Origin: Cyclobacterium salsum
GTDB lineage: Bacteria; Bacteroidota; Bacteroidia; Cytophagales; Cyclobacteriaceae
Assembly: GCF_010119245.1 (NCBI RefSeq)
Contig: NZ_WNKG01000010.1
Location: 62,001-126,000, forward strand
DNA length: 64,000 bases
Direction: 5' to 3'
In this document: positions 52,965 to 62,150 of the stretch, piece by piece
Numbering within the stretch: position 1 is the first letter of the stretch
Layout: every line of letters starts with the position of its first letter
Made by a program: the position numbers and the translations under genes
The notes under the pieces: generated by a model
Told to the model about the DNA's origin: nothing
What the model saw: only the letters and a program-made list of their open reading frames with translations
Databases searched by the model: none

Positions 52965-55082
52965 ATGGAAAAAACCGTAACAGCCTTAATCGGACTATTG
53001 CTATTGGTTTCTTGCGGAAATAAAAATCAAACCCCTCACTACGCCGATGTTGCTATTGCCGATGAGGAGCAGACCTCTGACTGGCTTGCGTACGGACGTA
53101 CACACAACGAGCGGCGGTATAGTCCTGCAACTGACATCAATACCAATAATGTGGCTGACCTGAAGGTGGATTGGTTCATGGAACTCCCAAACGATGTAGG
53201 CCTGGTGTCAACACCTCTGGTGGTAAATGGCGTGATGTACTTTACCGGAACCATGAATATCATCAGGGCGGTGGATGCAACGAACGGCGCGTTGATATGG
53301 GAATATGACCCCAAAGTAGTTGACGAAGTAAAGGGAAAGAGGAAAATTGGATGGGCTCACAGCCGGGGGATCTCGTTTTATGAAGGCAGGATTTTTGCCG
53401 CCACCTGGGATGGCAGGCTGATTGCCATTAATGCCGACACCGGTGCCGAGATCTGGTCGGTTCGTACCTATGATATGGAGCGTTCCCTATACATTACGGG
53501 AGCTCCCAAGGCTTTCAAGGGGAAAGTGCTGATCGGCAACGGCGGAACGGAAAATGGCCCGACCCGCGGCTGGGTTACCGCTTATGATGCGGATACCGGT
53601 GAGGAGGCGTGGAAATTCTATATTGTTCCCGGAAACCCGGCCGACGGCTTCGAAAATGCAGCCATGAAAATGGCGGCTGAGACCTGGACCGGCGACTGGT
53701 GGAAGCACGGCGGGGGCGGAAATGCCTGGCACGGGTTTACCTATGACGCCGAACTGGATATGCTCTATATCGGAACGGGTAACGGATCGCCGTGGAACCG
53801 GAAAATCAGAAGCCCAGGCGGTGGTGATAATCTTTTTTTAAGCTGTATCGTGGCGCTGAACCCGGATACGGGCGAATACATCTGGCACTACCAGACCACA
53901 CCGGGAGATACCTGGGACTATACCTCCAATATGGACATTATTCTGGCTGACCTGAATATTGAGGGGGAGGAGAGAAAAGCTATTCTGCACGCACCAAAGA
54001 ATGGCTTTTTCTATGTAATTGACCGCAAAACGGGTAAATTGATTTCCGCAGAACCCTATGTTGAAACTACCTGGGCCTCCCAAATTGATATGAAAACAGG
54101 CCGTCCCGTAGAAGTGGAAGGTTCACGGTATGAGGACAGACCAGCTGATATCACCCCCAGCCCGTGGGGTGCTCATAACTGGCAGGCCATGTCATACAAT
54201 CCGCAAACCGGGCTGGCCTATATTCCCACCCATCATCTTTCAACAAATTTTTCCGATGAAGAGATCGAGCTTGAGAACTGGCAGGCCCGGGAATTTACCG
54301 GTGGAGTTGGAGTGCGCTATAGATTTTCTGATAAACAACCCAGGGAATATAGTGCATCTCTGCAAGCCTGGGACCCAGTTAAACAAGAGGTGGCCTGGCA
54401 TCTGCCACAGGAGACATTTTGGAATGCCGGTACATTGACCACGGCCGGAAACCTGGTTTTCCAGGGGCGGTCGGACGGCAAATTATTAGCTTATGAAGCA
54501 TCAACGGGAGAAATCCTGTGGGAGTTTGATGCCGGGCTGGGTATTTCTGCTCCACCAATCACCTACACGATTAACGGAAGGCAATATATATCGCTGCTGG
54601 TTGGCTTTGGCGGCGGTTTTGCCGGGCTGAGTGCGGATGCTGCCGAACTGGGTTGGTCGTATGGCATCCATAGCCGGCGCTTGATCAGCTTTTCGCTGGA
54701 GGGTTCTGCAGAGATGGCCGCTCTTCCACCGCCCTATTTTCCCGAACCTCTGAATGATCCTAATTTTACAATCAACGATGAGATGGCAGCAAGAGGAGCC
54801 ATAGTATACGGTAGCTGCGGTGGTTGCCATGGACCTGGTTTAATTGCCGGAGGCATGGCACCGGACCTGAGGGCATCGGCTCTTGTTTTAAACAAAGAAG
54901 CTTTTTCTTCTGTTGTGCGCGATGGCATTTTAGCAGGAAGTGGGATGCCGGGACAACCTGAAATTACGGACAGAGAGCTGGAGGATTTGCGGCATTATGT
55001 CAGGCAAAGGGCCATGGAAACTTCAACTTCGGATAGGACACTTAGCACAAACAATCCTAGGAAAGAGGTGGGATCGCATTAA
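52965..55082 (+). CDS. PQQ-dependent dehydrogenase with C-terminal cytochrome c
   Basis: A 705-residue quinohemoprotein-type alcohol dehydrogenase, a lipoprotein by its MEKTVTALIGLLLLVSC signal. Residues about 30-570 form the eight-bladed PQQ propeller with repeated W-docking motifs (ALIWEYDPK, AEIWSVRTYD, EEAWKFYIVPGNP, EYIWHYQTTPGDTWDYT, EILWEFDAG). The catalytic Asp is expected in GDTWDYT. The C-terminal cytochrome c has heme motif CGGCH (about 617) and an axial Met candidate in GSGMPGQPE. It oxidises alcohols in the periplasm and passes electrons to c-type heme. No PQQ biosynthesis genes are visible here. Confidence 0.95.
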   Translation: MEKTVTALIGLLLLVSCGNKNQTPHYADVAIADEEQTSDWLAYGRTHNERRYSPATDINTNNVADLKVDWFMELPNDVGLVSTPLVVNGVMYFTGTMNIIRAVDATNGALIWEYDPKVVDEVKGKRKIGWAHSRGISFYEGRIFAATWDGRLIAINADTGAEIWSVRTYDMERSLYITGAPKAFKGKVLIGNGGTENGPTRGWVTAYDADTGEEAWKFYIVPGNPADGFENAAMKMAAETWTGDWWKHGGGGNAWHGFTYDAELDMLYIGTGNGSPWNRKIRSPGGGDNLFLSCIVALNPDTGEYIWHYQTTPGDTWDYTSNMDIILADLNIEGEERKAILHAPKNGFFYVIDRKTGKLISAEPYVETTWASQIDMKTGRPVEVEGSRYEDRPADITPSPWGAHNWQAMSYNPQTGLAYIPTHHLSTNFSDEEIELENWQAREFTGGVGVRYRFSDKQPREYSASLQAWDPVKQEVAWHLPQETFWNAGTLTTAGNLVFQGRSDGKLLAYEASTGEILWEFDAGLGISAPPITYTINGRQYISLLVGFGGGFAGLSADAAELGWSYGIHSRRLISFSLEGSAEMAALPPPYFPEPLNDPNFTINDEMAARGAIVYGSCGGCHGPGLIAGGMAPDLRASALVLNKEAFSSVVRDGILAGSGMPGQPEITDRELEDLRHYVRQRAMETSTSDRTLSTNNPRKEVGSH

Positions 55083-55215
55083 GCTTAGGTCATGCAAACA
55101 AATCTACTTCAGTTCATCAACCTGATTCTTGCTTGAAAGAAAATCATCATCGGTTAAAATCCAATACTTCAAAAGTATCAACCCAAGTTTCCACACTTTA
55201 AGCTTAATTAAAACT

Positions 55216-56220
55216 ATGAACGTATCCGCTTATGCCGCCAATGGCCCACATGAAAAACTTGCCCCCTTTTCCTACGAAATGGGAGAATTAGGTGCTGAAC
55301 AAGTCGATATCCGGGTGATCAACTGCGGAATCTGCCACTCAGATCTCAGCATGATGAACAATGACTGGGGAATGACGGCCTATCCGATTGTCCCGGGCCA
55401 CGAGATTATTGGCGAGGTAGTCGCAGCAGGCAATGCTGTCAAAAATGTAAAAGTAGGGGATAAAGTAGGTGTGGGTTGGTTATCGGGTTCCTGCATGTCC
55501 TGCCATGAATGTATGGATGGCGCGCATCATCTGTGCGCTTCTGCCGAATTCACTATTGGTGGCAGGCATGGTGGCTTTGCTGACTACGTTCGCAGCCATT
55601 GGTCCTGGGCCATACCGCTACCAGAGGGTATCGATCTGGACAAAGCCGGACCTTTGCTTTGTGGTGGCATTACCGTGTTTAATCCGATCATTCTCGCCGG
55701 GGTCAAAGCAACGGATAAAGTTGGCGTCATCGGCATCGGGGGCTTGGGCCATATGGCACTCAAATTCCTAAACAAGTGGGGCTGTGAAGTCATCGCTTTT
55801 AGCTCCAAACCGGATAAAAAGAAGTCCATTATCGAAATGGGAGCCACCCAGGTGGTGGATTCTACTAATCCAGAGGAACTGGCAAAAATCGCCGGAAGTC
55901 TGAATTTCGTTCTGAATACGACCAATGTTACGTTGGATTGGAATTCGTATTTGACCGCTTTAGCTCCTAAAGGAAAGTTTCACAATGTGGGAGCGGTATT
56001 AGAACCGATGGCTATTCCTGCATTTTCTCTGATTATGGGAGAAAAGTCTGTCGCAGGAAGTCCTCTCGGGAGCCCAGCCTTGACACGAACCATGTTGGAA
56101 TTCTGTGTGCGACATAACATTTATCCGATTACAGAAGAATTCCCGATGTCAAAGGTAAATGAAGCTTTGGAACATCTGGAATCCGGAAAGGCCCGTTTCC
56201 GAATTGTATTGAAAAACTAG
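55216..56220 (+). CDS. Zinc-dependent NAD(P) alcohol dehydrogenase
   Basis: A 334-residue MDR enzyme of the CAD/YahK type. The ATG at 55216 is chosen because the frame before it is AT-rich non-coding leader. Catalytic zinc ligands are Cys in NCGICHSD, His-Glu in PGHEIIGEV, and a downstream Cys near LLCGG. Structural zinc Cys lie in SCMSCHECMDGAHHLC. The NAD(P)-binding motif is GVIGIGGLGHMAL. It reduces aldehydes or oxidises alcohols in the cytoplasm, and could share substrates with the PQQ enzyme upstream, which is inference. Confidence 0.93.
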   Translation: MNVSAYAANGPHEKLAPFSYEMGELGAEQVDIRVINCGICHSDLSMMNNDWGMTAYPIVPGHEIIGEVVAAGNAVKNVKVGDKVGVGWLSGSCMSCHECMDGAHHLCASAEFTIGGRHGGFADYVRSHWSWAIPLPEGIDLDKAGPLLCGGITVFNPIILAGVKATDKVGVIGIGGLGHMALKFLNKWGCEVIAFSSKPDKKKSIIEMGATQVVDSTNPEELAKIAGSLNFVLNTTNVTLDWNSYLTALAPKGKFHNVGAVLEPMAIPAFSLIMGEKSVAGSPLGSPALTRTMLEFCVRHNIYPITEEFPMSKVNEALEHLESGKARFRIVLKN

Positions 56221-56260
56221 GAGATTCAACTATCCTATCATTGGAACAATTTTCAAAAAA

Positions 56261-56292
56261 AGGTACGCCGAAAACCGATTTAGAGTAGGCTA
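56261..56292 (+). repeat. Repeated leader element, copy 1
   Basis: AGGTACGCCGAAAACCGATT and the following TAGAGTAGG-CTA match 56786-56817 with only a few differences. Both copies sit shortly before an ATG (15 and 23 bases). It is a candidate shared regulatory site. Confidence 0.65.
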
Positions 56293-56306
56293 AAAACTTA
56301 AAAAAA

Positions 56307-56732
56307 ATGAAACAGGTAGCATTTCTTATTGTCCTTATGGCATTTACACTCAATGCCTATTCTCAAGGTTCTTTTACGGAAAAGACCTTCCATGAATTTA
56401 TGGCTATAGCTGAAGATCGGATGTTTACATTAGAAAATACCGATGAAAACTTTGTATTTATTACTGGTAATGGCCAGAAAATGGGTCGCACAGCGATAAA
56501 GGAAGCAACCTCAACGATGAGCGTTATAAATGAGTTTTCAGATCTAACCGTTAATCAATCAGGTGGTACTGCAATCGTTTCGGGTATTATCGACCAAAAA
56601 ATAAGTCAAAAAGAGAATCCTTCAGATGTTTTTGAATACAAAGGCGTATTTACGGCTGTTTGGGCCGATCAAAACAACAAGTGGGTATTGATGTCCTGGC
56701 AACATTCCGATTACAGGCCGGATAACCAATAA
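56307..56732 (+). CDS. Exported NTF2-like (DUF4440-type) protein 3
   Basis: A 141-residue exported protein (signal MKQVAFLIVLMAFTLNAYSQ). The mature part has the DUF4440/NTF2-like pattern: FHEFMAIAEDRMFTLENTDE, DLTVNQSGGTAIVSGIIDQK and the C-terminal YKGVFTAVWADQNNKWVLMS with WQHSDY. It is preceded by the repeated leader element. It is the third NTF2-like gene within 8 kb; the ligand is unknown. Confidence 0.8.
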   Translation: MKQVAFLIVLMAFTLNAYSQGSFTEKTFHEFMAIAEDRMFTLENTDENFVFITGNGQKMGRTAIKEATSTMSVINEFSDLTVNQSGGTAIVSGIIDQKISQKENPSDVFEYKGVFTAVWADQNNKWVLMSWQHSDYRPDNQ

Positions 56733-56785
56733 TCCTGATCAAGGCAACCGAACTCCATCCTCTGGAAATTAAGAGCAAGTAGGAA

Positions 56786-56817
56786 AGGTGGGCCGAAAAC
56801 CGATTTAGCGTAGGTAG
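56786..56817 (+). repeat. Repeated leader element, copy 2
   Basis: AGGTGGGCCGAAAACCGATT followed by TAGCGTAGG, the second copy of the element at 56261-56292, just before the sulfotransferase-fold gene. Confidence 0.65.
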
Positions 56818-56839
56818 TTAGTAAACAAAAAGAATATTT

Positions 56840-57475
56840 ATGGAATTAAAAGTTATTGGATTAGGTCTGGGAAGAACCGGCACCTATTCGTTGAAAACAG
56901 CACTGGAACAACTGCAACTGGGTCCTTGCCACCACATGGAGCGTGTGGCGCAAAACATGCCCGTTCAACTGCCCCTTTGGAATGAGCTATTGAATCATCC
57001 GGCCAATTTTGACGCTGTTTATGAAGGCATGCAAAGCGCCGTGGATTGGCCAACCGCTGCCTTTTACAAAGAGCTTTATGCAACGTATCCGAATGCTCGA
57101 TTTATTTTAACACACCGAAGTAAAGAATCTTGGGCGGAAAGCTTTGGTTCTACGATCTACAAATTGCTTACCGGTCGGGAAAACGCACCTGCGCCCGTTC
57201 AAGAGTGGCTCAATATGGTGGTGAAGGTGATTGAAAAATCAGGTTTTCCAATGGGTCTTGATTTTGAGGGCCTGGCAGAAAGATACGAAGCACATAATAA
57301 AGCAGTCGTGGCTTTAATCCCGCCCGACCAACTGCTGGTATATCAGGTAAAGGAAGGATGGGAACCTTTGTGCGCATATTTAAACGTAGAGGCCCCCAAA
57401 ACAGCGTTTCCCCGCACCAATAACCGGGAAGAATTCTGGGATTTGGTGAATGCTGCCACAAAGCCAACAACTTGA
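56840..57475 (+). CDS. Sulfotransferase family protein
   Basis: A 211-residue P-loop enzyme of the sulfotransferase_4-like family. The PAPS-binding loop is GLGRTGTYSLKTALEQL (residues about 7-23), and a second segment FILTHRSKESWAESF (about 88-102) carries the 3'-phosphate-binding Arg/Ser. It would transfer sulfate from PAPS to an unknown acceptor. It is cytoplasmic and full length. Its TTGA stop overlaps the start of the DUF418 remnant. Preceded by copy 2 of the leader element. Confidence 0.85.
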   Translation: MELKVIGLGLGRTGTYSLKTALEQLQLGPCHHMERVAQNMPVQLPLWNELLNHPANFDAVYEGMQSAVDWPTAAFYKELYATYPNARFILTHRSKESWAESFGSTIYKLLTGRENAPAPVQEWLNMVVKVIEKSGFPMGLDFEGLAERYEAHNKAVVALIPPDQLLVYQVKEGWEPLCAYLNVEAPKTAFPRTNNREEFWDLVNAATKPTT

Positions 57476-57831
57476 TTTTTGGATTGATTCATGGGTATTT
57501 ATTGCTTTGGGTAGGAGAGATATTTTATAATTATGCTTTGATGGGATTTTTGGTTTATTCCTTTCGGAATATGGCTCCCAAAAATCTTATCCTCACTGCA
57601 ATTATACTTTTCTGTATTGGAACTGCCTGGAACCGAAAAGACCCTGAATGGTTTGCTAAGGTGCAATAAGCTGAGGTTGCTATTGCTTCGGGTCAGGAAC
57701 CTTCAAAGGAACTGAAGGAGGCAATGGATTCATGGGACAATAGAGAAACTGGAACTTCCCCGGAAGTCACGAGTAAATTTAATGGGGAAACTGGGGAGCA
57801 TGCCGGTAAAATTAGAAAAATAAATCCCTGA
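57472..57831 (+). pseudogene. DUF418 family remnant
   Basis: The frame opens at a TTG in the sulfotransferase stop and reads IFGLIHGYLLLWVGEIFYNY, ALMGFLVYSFRNMAPKNLIL and a further membrane segment, which is the middle part of DUF418 membrane proteins (normally about 400 residues). A TAA at 57667 interrupts it, and the same frame stays open to 57829 with a polar tail. The N-terminal and C-terminal portions are missing. It is a fragment, not a functional gene. Confidence 0.7.
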
Positions 57832-57981
57832 ATTGGGAAAGAAAATGCGCCCTTTCGTCCTTGATGGATTTCAGTTTTCATGGCTATGTGCGTATTCGAA
57901 TTAGGTATTAGTAAAGGACGATGTGAAAGGAGTGGAAGTGCTGAGGAAATACAATAGGTTGAATCAGTAACATCAAACAAT

Positions 57982-58908
57982 ATGAAAAAAATCTTAGCCC
58001 TTTTAGCTTTTGCAGTTTTACCCACACTGGAAGCTTTTTCACAAAAGCGAATTATCGACATGCATATTCACTCCTATACAGAGAGTGATTTTGGCGAACG
58101 GGAGCCTGTTACTGATCACTATGGAGTCAAAGGGTCTGCTAATGCGAAAGCGCATCTTACAGAGACTTTTGCGGCAATGGAGCGATTGAATATTGTGAAA
58201 GCCATGGTCAGTGGAAATCCCGAAAGTGTAAGAATCTGGAAAGAAAATGATAGAGAGAACAGGGTGATTCGGGGTATTCTGAGTTTTTTGCCAGACGATC
58301 ATGATATGGATATCGTCAAGTTTGAGCAAATGATTAAAGCCGGTGAAATTGAAGTTTTTGGAGAACTGGGTCCCTATTACAGCGGCACTACCTTGAGCGA
58401 TTCCATTTGGCAGCCCTATCTTGAGATTTGCGAAAAATATGATATCCCTGTGGCGGTGCATACGGGAGGAGGCGATCCAATGGGAACCTACTCTTGGGCA
58501 CCCAAAGCCAGACTCTCATTAGGCGATCCTTACCTCATTGAAGATGTATTGGTAAAATACCCCAAACTCCGTGTCTATTTAATGCATGCCGGAGGAGAAG
58601 ATTGGCCAGAGCACGCCATTCGATTGATGGCCTACTACCCCCAACTCTATACCGATATCGCTGTATTGCTCTGGGTAGAACCCAATACGCAACGATACGT
58701 GACGGATTTTCTCCGAAATATTAAGCATGCGGGCTATCTTGATCGGGTCATGTTTGGCTCCGACCAAATGACTTGGCCTTATTCAATAGAGAAATCTATT
58801 GATTTTTTAAACAGTCTAGACTTCCTCACTGAGGAAGATAAAGAAGGGATATTTTATGGAAATGCAGCAAAATTCCTGAAATTGGAAGCAGTTGGTAAAA
58901 TAGATTGA
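57982..58908 (+). CDS. Exported amidohydrolase family protein
   Basis: A 308-residue protein (signal MKKILALLAFAVLPTLEAFSQ). Amidohydrolase_2 hallmarks are the HxH pair in IDMHIHSY (about residues 26-33), His in VAVHTGGGD (about 159-167), His in YLMHAGGEDW, and the catalytic Asp in FGSDQM (about 258-263). It should be a metal-dependent hydrolase or decarboxylase of the TIM-barrel type, acting in the periplasm. The substrate is unknown. The SDR gene follows by 25 bases, so they may be one operon. Confidence 0.88.
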   Translation: MKKILALLAFAVLPTLEAFSQKRIIDMHIHSYTESDFGEREPVTDHYGVKGSANAKAHLTETFAAMERLNIVKAMVSGNPESVRIWKENDRENRVIRGILSFLPDDHDMDIVKFEQMIKAGEIEVFGELGPYYSGTTLSDSIWQPYLEICEKYDIPVAVHTGGGDPMGTYSWAPKARLSLGDPYLIEDVLVKYPKLRVYLMHAGGEDWPEHAIRLMAYYPQLYTDIAVLLWVEPNTQRYVTDFLRNIKHAGYLDRVMFGSDQMTWPYSIEKSIDFLNSLDFLTEEDKEGIFYGNAAKFLKLEAVGKID

Positions 58909-58933
58909 CTAGCTTTAATAAAAACCACAAAAC

Positions 58934-59839
58934 ATGGACCAGACGCATATTTTACCGGAACAAAAAGGACGCATCTTTATCGTAACAGGAGCCAATACAG
59001 GTTTGGGTTATGAAAATAGCCTATCCTTGGCAAAAAAAGGAGCGAAAGTGATTATGGCTTGCCGGAGCCTGGAAAAAGCCAATGCCGCTAAAGAAAACAT
59101 AAAAAAAGAAGTACCAAAGGCAGATGTAGAAGTAATGGAAATTGACTTAAGTAGTTTAGATTCTGTGCGGAATTTTGCCAAAGCCTATCAATCAAAATAT
59201 GACCGCTTAGATGTTTTGATTAATAATGCCGGTGTGATGATGCCTCCTTATACCAAGACGAAAGATGGCTATGAATTACAGATAGAGGCCAATTTCCTGG
59301 GACATTTCCTGCTCACTGGCTTACTATTGAATACAATCCTAAAAACACCCAATTCCAGGATAGTAAACTTAAGCTCCATCGCCCATAAAAATGGGAAGAT
59401 CAATTTTGACGACCTGCAAAGTGAGAAAAATTATTCCGCATCAGCCGCTTATGGGCAGTCAAAGCTGGCATGCTTATTATTTGCTTTTGAATTGCAAAGG
59501 AGGTTAGAAAAAGCCGGGCATGATCAAACCATATCAACGGCTGCACATCCAGGTATTGCCACTACCGAGTTGGCCAGGCATATGCCGAAAATTGTTTATG
59601 GTATATTGAAATACACAGTTGCTCCACTTCTAACGCATGCGCCAAAAGAAGGTGCAAAACCTACCATGGTAGCGGCAATTGGTGATGCAGCAGGGGGAGA
59701 CTATTTTGGTCCAACAGGATTTAACGAGTTCAAAGGAAAGCCCGGTAAAGTCTCCGGCACAGCATTAGCAAATGATGAAGATGTGGCAAAACGTCTCTGG
59801 GAAGTAGCAGAAGAATTGGTGGGTATGAAATATTTATAA
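58934..59839 (+). CDS. Short-chain dehydrogenase/reductase
   Basis: A 301-residue SDR. The nucleotide-binding motif is VTGANTGLGYENSLSLAKKG (about residues 16-35), the NNAG motif sits in LINNAGVMMPP (about 95-105), Ser is in VNLSSIAH, and the catalytic YxxxK is YGQSKLAC (about 173-180). It resembles retinol dehydrogenase/WWOX-like SDRs. NADP preference is suggested by the Arg in ACRSLEKA after strand 2. It reduces a carbonyl of an unknown substrate in the cytoplasm. Confidence 0.93.
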   Translation: MDQTHILPEQKGRIFIVTGANTGLGYENSLSLAKKGAKVIMACRSLEKANAAKENIKKEVPKADVEVMEIDLSSLDSVRNFAKAYQSKYDRLDVLINNAGVMMPPYTKTKDGYELQIEANFLGHFLLTGLLLNTILKTPNSRIVNLSSIAHKNGKINFDDLQSEKNYSASAAYGQSKLACLLFAFELQRRLEKAGHDQTISTAAHPGIATTELARHMPKIVYGILKYTVAPLLTHAPKEGAKPTMVAAIGDAAGGDYFGPTGFNEFKGKPGKVSGTALANDEDVAKRLWEVAEELVGMKYL

Positions 59840-59987
59840 TAGATTCCGTAAACGAAAGCACTACGAATTTTTTATCCTCTTTAAATGAACATTTCTTATC
59901 CTCCACTGGAAATGATGCGTTACAAAAATTAAGTATTTCAGGCGAGACAGCGCTGCATTAAAGTGTTAACTTCGCAGATCGTCTTAA

Positions 59988-61853
59988 TTGTTAAATCACT
60001 CGCAATTGCCATTACAATCCTTCAAACCGCAGCGTGTTAGTCTCAAAGAGAGTTTCGCCACCCTCAAGTTTATTCCTCGTTTCTTTGGCGAAATCAGAAA
60101 GGTGAACCCCGCTCTTTTTTATACCAACCTGATCTGCCGAATCATAAGTGCCCTGCTACCTGTAAGTATGCTATGGGTAGGCAAGCTGATTATTGATGAA
60201 ATTGTATTGCAGATAAATGCTGAAACCCAGGATATGGACCAGCTATGGCTCTTGATCTTCCTTGAACTTTCTCTGGCAATTGCCTCAGATCTCCTCAGCA
60301 GACTTACTACACATACTGATGCCCTTTTAGGAGACCAATATTCCATTGGTTCATCGGTGAAGATAATCAGAAAGACAGCTGAACTTACCCTTTCGCAACT
60401 GGAAGATTCCGAGTTTTACGACAAACTGGAACGCGCGCGTCAACAAACAACGGGCCGTGTAGGGCTGATGTCCAATATACTTACCCAGGGGCAGGACATT
60501 ATCGTGATTGCCTCACTGCTGACGGGGGTGGTGGTATTCGAACCCTGGTTGATCATTTTATTGGTGCTATCTATCATACCGACAATAGTGAATGAAATCA
60601 AGTTTAGCGGCACAAGTTACTCTCTGGCCAGAAGCTGGACGCAGGAGCGCAGGGAACTGGACTATTTAAGGTATGTGGGCGCAAGCGATGTCACAGCAAA
60701 AGAGGTGAAACTTTTTGGACTATCCGGTTACCTTGCAGAACGATTTAGTTTGCTGTCTCAGCAATATTATGAACAAAGCAAAAAGCTATCTTACAAACGC
60801 GCTATCTGGGGGTCTTTTTTCAATATAATCAGTACCTGCGCTTATTATGGTGCCTATATACTCATTGTTTTTCGCACTGTTGCAGGCCTGCTCACCATCG
60901 GGGATCTTACGTTTCTTTCCGGTTCCTTCAACCGCCTGCGCAATAAACTTCAAGGCTTATTCATACGATTCACGGACATCACTGAGCGGGCCTTATACCT
61001 ACAAGACTATTTTGAGTTTCTGGATTTGCGGACTGGCCAAAGAACAAATGAGATTTCTAAATCAGCATCCGAAGAAAAACTGCCCTTGCCTGAAAAGATA
61101 AAGGAGGGCTTTGAATTTCGAAACGTTGGATTTAAATATCCTCATTCCGAAAGTTGGGTGATTCGCAAGGTTAGCTTCAAGCTGCTGGTGGGTGAAAAAC
61201 TAGCCCTGGTAGGGGAAAATGGAGCTGGCAAATCAACACTTATTAAGCTACTTTTGCAATTTTATGCGCCCACCGAAGGGGAGATCTTATTAGACGGCAT
61301 CCCCATTCATCAATTTGATCCTGTGGCTTATCATAACCGGTTTGGTGTTATTTTTCAGGATTTTGTGAAGTTTGACCTGAGTCTGAGAGAGAATATTGCA
61401 GTTGGCGAGATTCAGGAGCTGGAAAATCAAAGTAGGATCAGTCAAGCTGCTGAGAAAAGTCTTGCTGTGGAAGTAATTCAGGAGCTGCCAAACGGATACG
61501 ACCAAAAACTGGGAAGGCGATTCAAAGACGGAAAAGACCTTTCCGGAGGGCAATGGCAAAAAATCGCAATGGCACGTGCTTACATGAAAGATGCCGATGT
61601 GCTGATTTTGGACGAGCCCACCTCAGCACTGGATGCACGTGCCGAATCGGAAACATTCAATCGTTTTATATCCTTAACTTATGGCAAAACAGCCGTGATC
61701 ATTTCACACCGTTTTAGTACCGTACGGATTGCAGACCGCATCATGGTACTCAAGGGCGGAAGCGTATTGGAGATTGGAACGCACGAGGAATTGATGGCAA
61801 ACGGGCAATTATATTCAGAATTATTCAATTTACAGGCCGCTGGTTATCAGTGA
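59988..61853 (+). CDS. ABC transporter, fused permease and ATPase
   Basis: A 621-residue half-transporter of the exporter type. A membrane domain with about six helices spans 45-345. The ATPase spans about 370-615, with Walker A LVGENGAGKSTLI (about 408-420), signature DLSGGQWQK (about 519-527), Walker B DVLILDEPTSALD (about 539-551), and the switch His in IISHRFST. The start is a TTG at 59988, the only initiator that covers the conserved N-terminal region. It would work as a homodimer to export a lipid, peptide or drug; the substrate is unknown. The decayed DUF433 gene overlaps its 3' end. Confidence 0.92.
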   Translation: MLNHSQLPLQSFKPQRVSLKESFATLKFIPRFFGEIRKVNPALFYTNLICRIISALLPVSMLWVGKLIIDEIVLQINAETQDMDQLWLLIFLELSLAIASDLLSRLTTHTDALLGDQYSIGSSVKIIRKTAELTLSQLEDSEFYDKLERARQQTTGRVGLMSNILTQGQDIIVIASLLTGVVVFEPWLIILLVLSIIPTIVNEIKFSGTSYSLARSWTQERRELDYLRYVGASDVTAKEVKLFGLSGYLAERFSLLSQQYYEQSKKLSYKRAIWGSFFNIISTCAYYGAYILIVFRTVAGLLTIGDLTFLSGSFNRLRNKLQGLFIRFTDITERALYLQDYFEFLDLRTGQRTNEISKSASEEKLPLPEKIKEGFEFRNVGFKYPHSESWVIRKVSFKLLVGEKLALVGENGAGKSTLIKLLLQFYAPTEGEILLDGIPIHQFDPVAYHNRFGVIFQDFVKFDLSLRENIAVGEIQELENQSRISQAAEKSLAVEVIQELPNGYDQKLGRRFKDGKDLSGGQWQKIAMARAYMKDADVLILDEPTSALDARAESETFNRFISLTYGKTAVIISHRFSTVRIADRIMVLKGGSVLEIGTHEELMANGQLYSELFNLQAAGYQ

Positions 61854-62049
61854 TCCAATCCCAATTTTCATAAAAGGCACCCGATTGTCCGTTCAGTTCA
61901 TTCTTGGATTGCTTGACCATGGCGAAACTCCCCAGTCAATCATTGAGGAGTACAATTATATAACAGAAAAAGATATTCGGTCCTGTTTGCTTTTTGCCAA
62001 TGAAGTTATGGAAAATAACTTTTTCACTCCTTTTGCACATTCAAAATGA
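61840..62049 (+). pseudogene. DUF433 antitoxin remnant
   Basis: The frame reads ISDPIPIFIKGTRLSVQFIL, GLLDHGETPQSIIEEYNYIT, EKDIRSCLLFANEVMEN to the TGA at 62047. This is a DUF433 domain lacking about 8-10 N-terminal residues, including the initiator, because its 5' end runs into the ABC transporter gene. No convincing start codon remains, so the copy is probably dead. It overlaps the next remnant by four bases (ATGA), preserving the original operon order. Confidence 0.7.
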
Positions 62050-62150
62050 AATTTATTGTGAATGAATGTACCGGCCCGACTGCTGCAAAATGGTTGTCCG
62101 CTGAAGGGCATGATGTCATTTCAATTTCGCCGGATAGAAAAGGGATTTCG
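62046..62150 (+). pseudogene. DUF5615 toxin remnant
   Basis: Starts at the ATGA overlap and reads MKFIVNECTGPTAAKWLSAE, GHDVISISPDRKGIS, the first 35 residues of a DUF5615 toxin that should have about 110. After about 62150 the plus frame no longer matches. The following DNA is instead coding-like on the other strand, so a rearrangement junction lies near 62145-62150. Confidence 0.75.
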
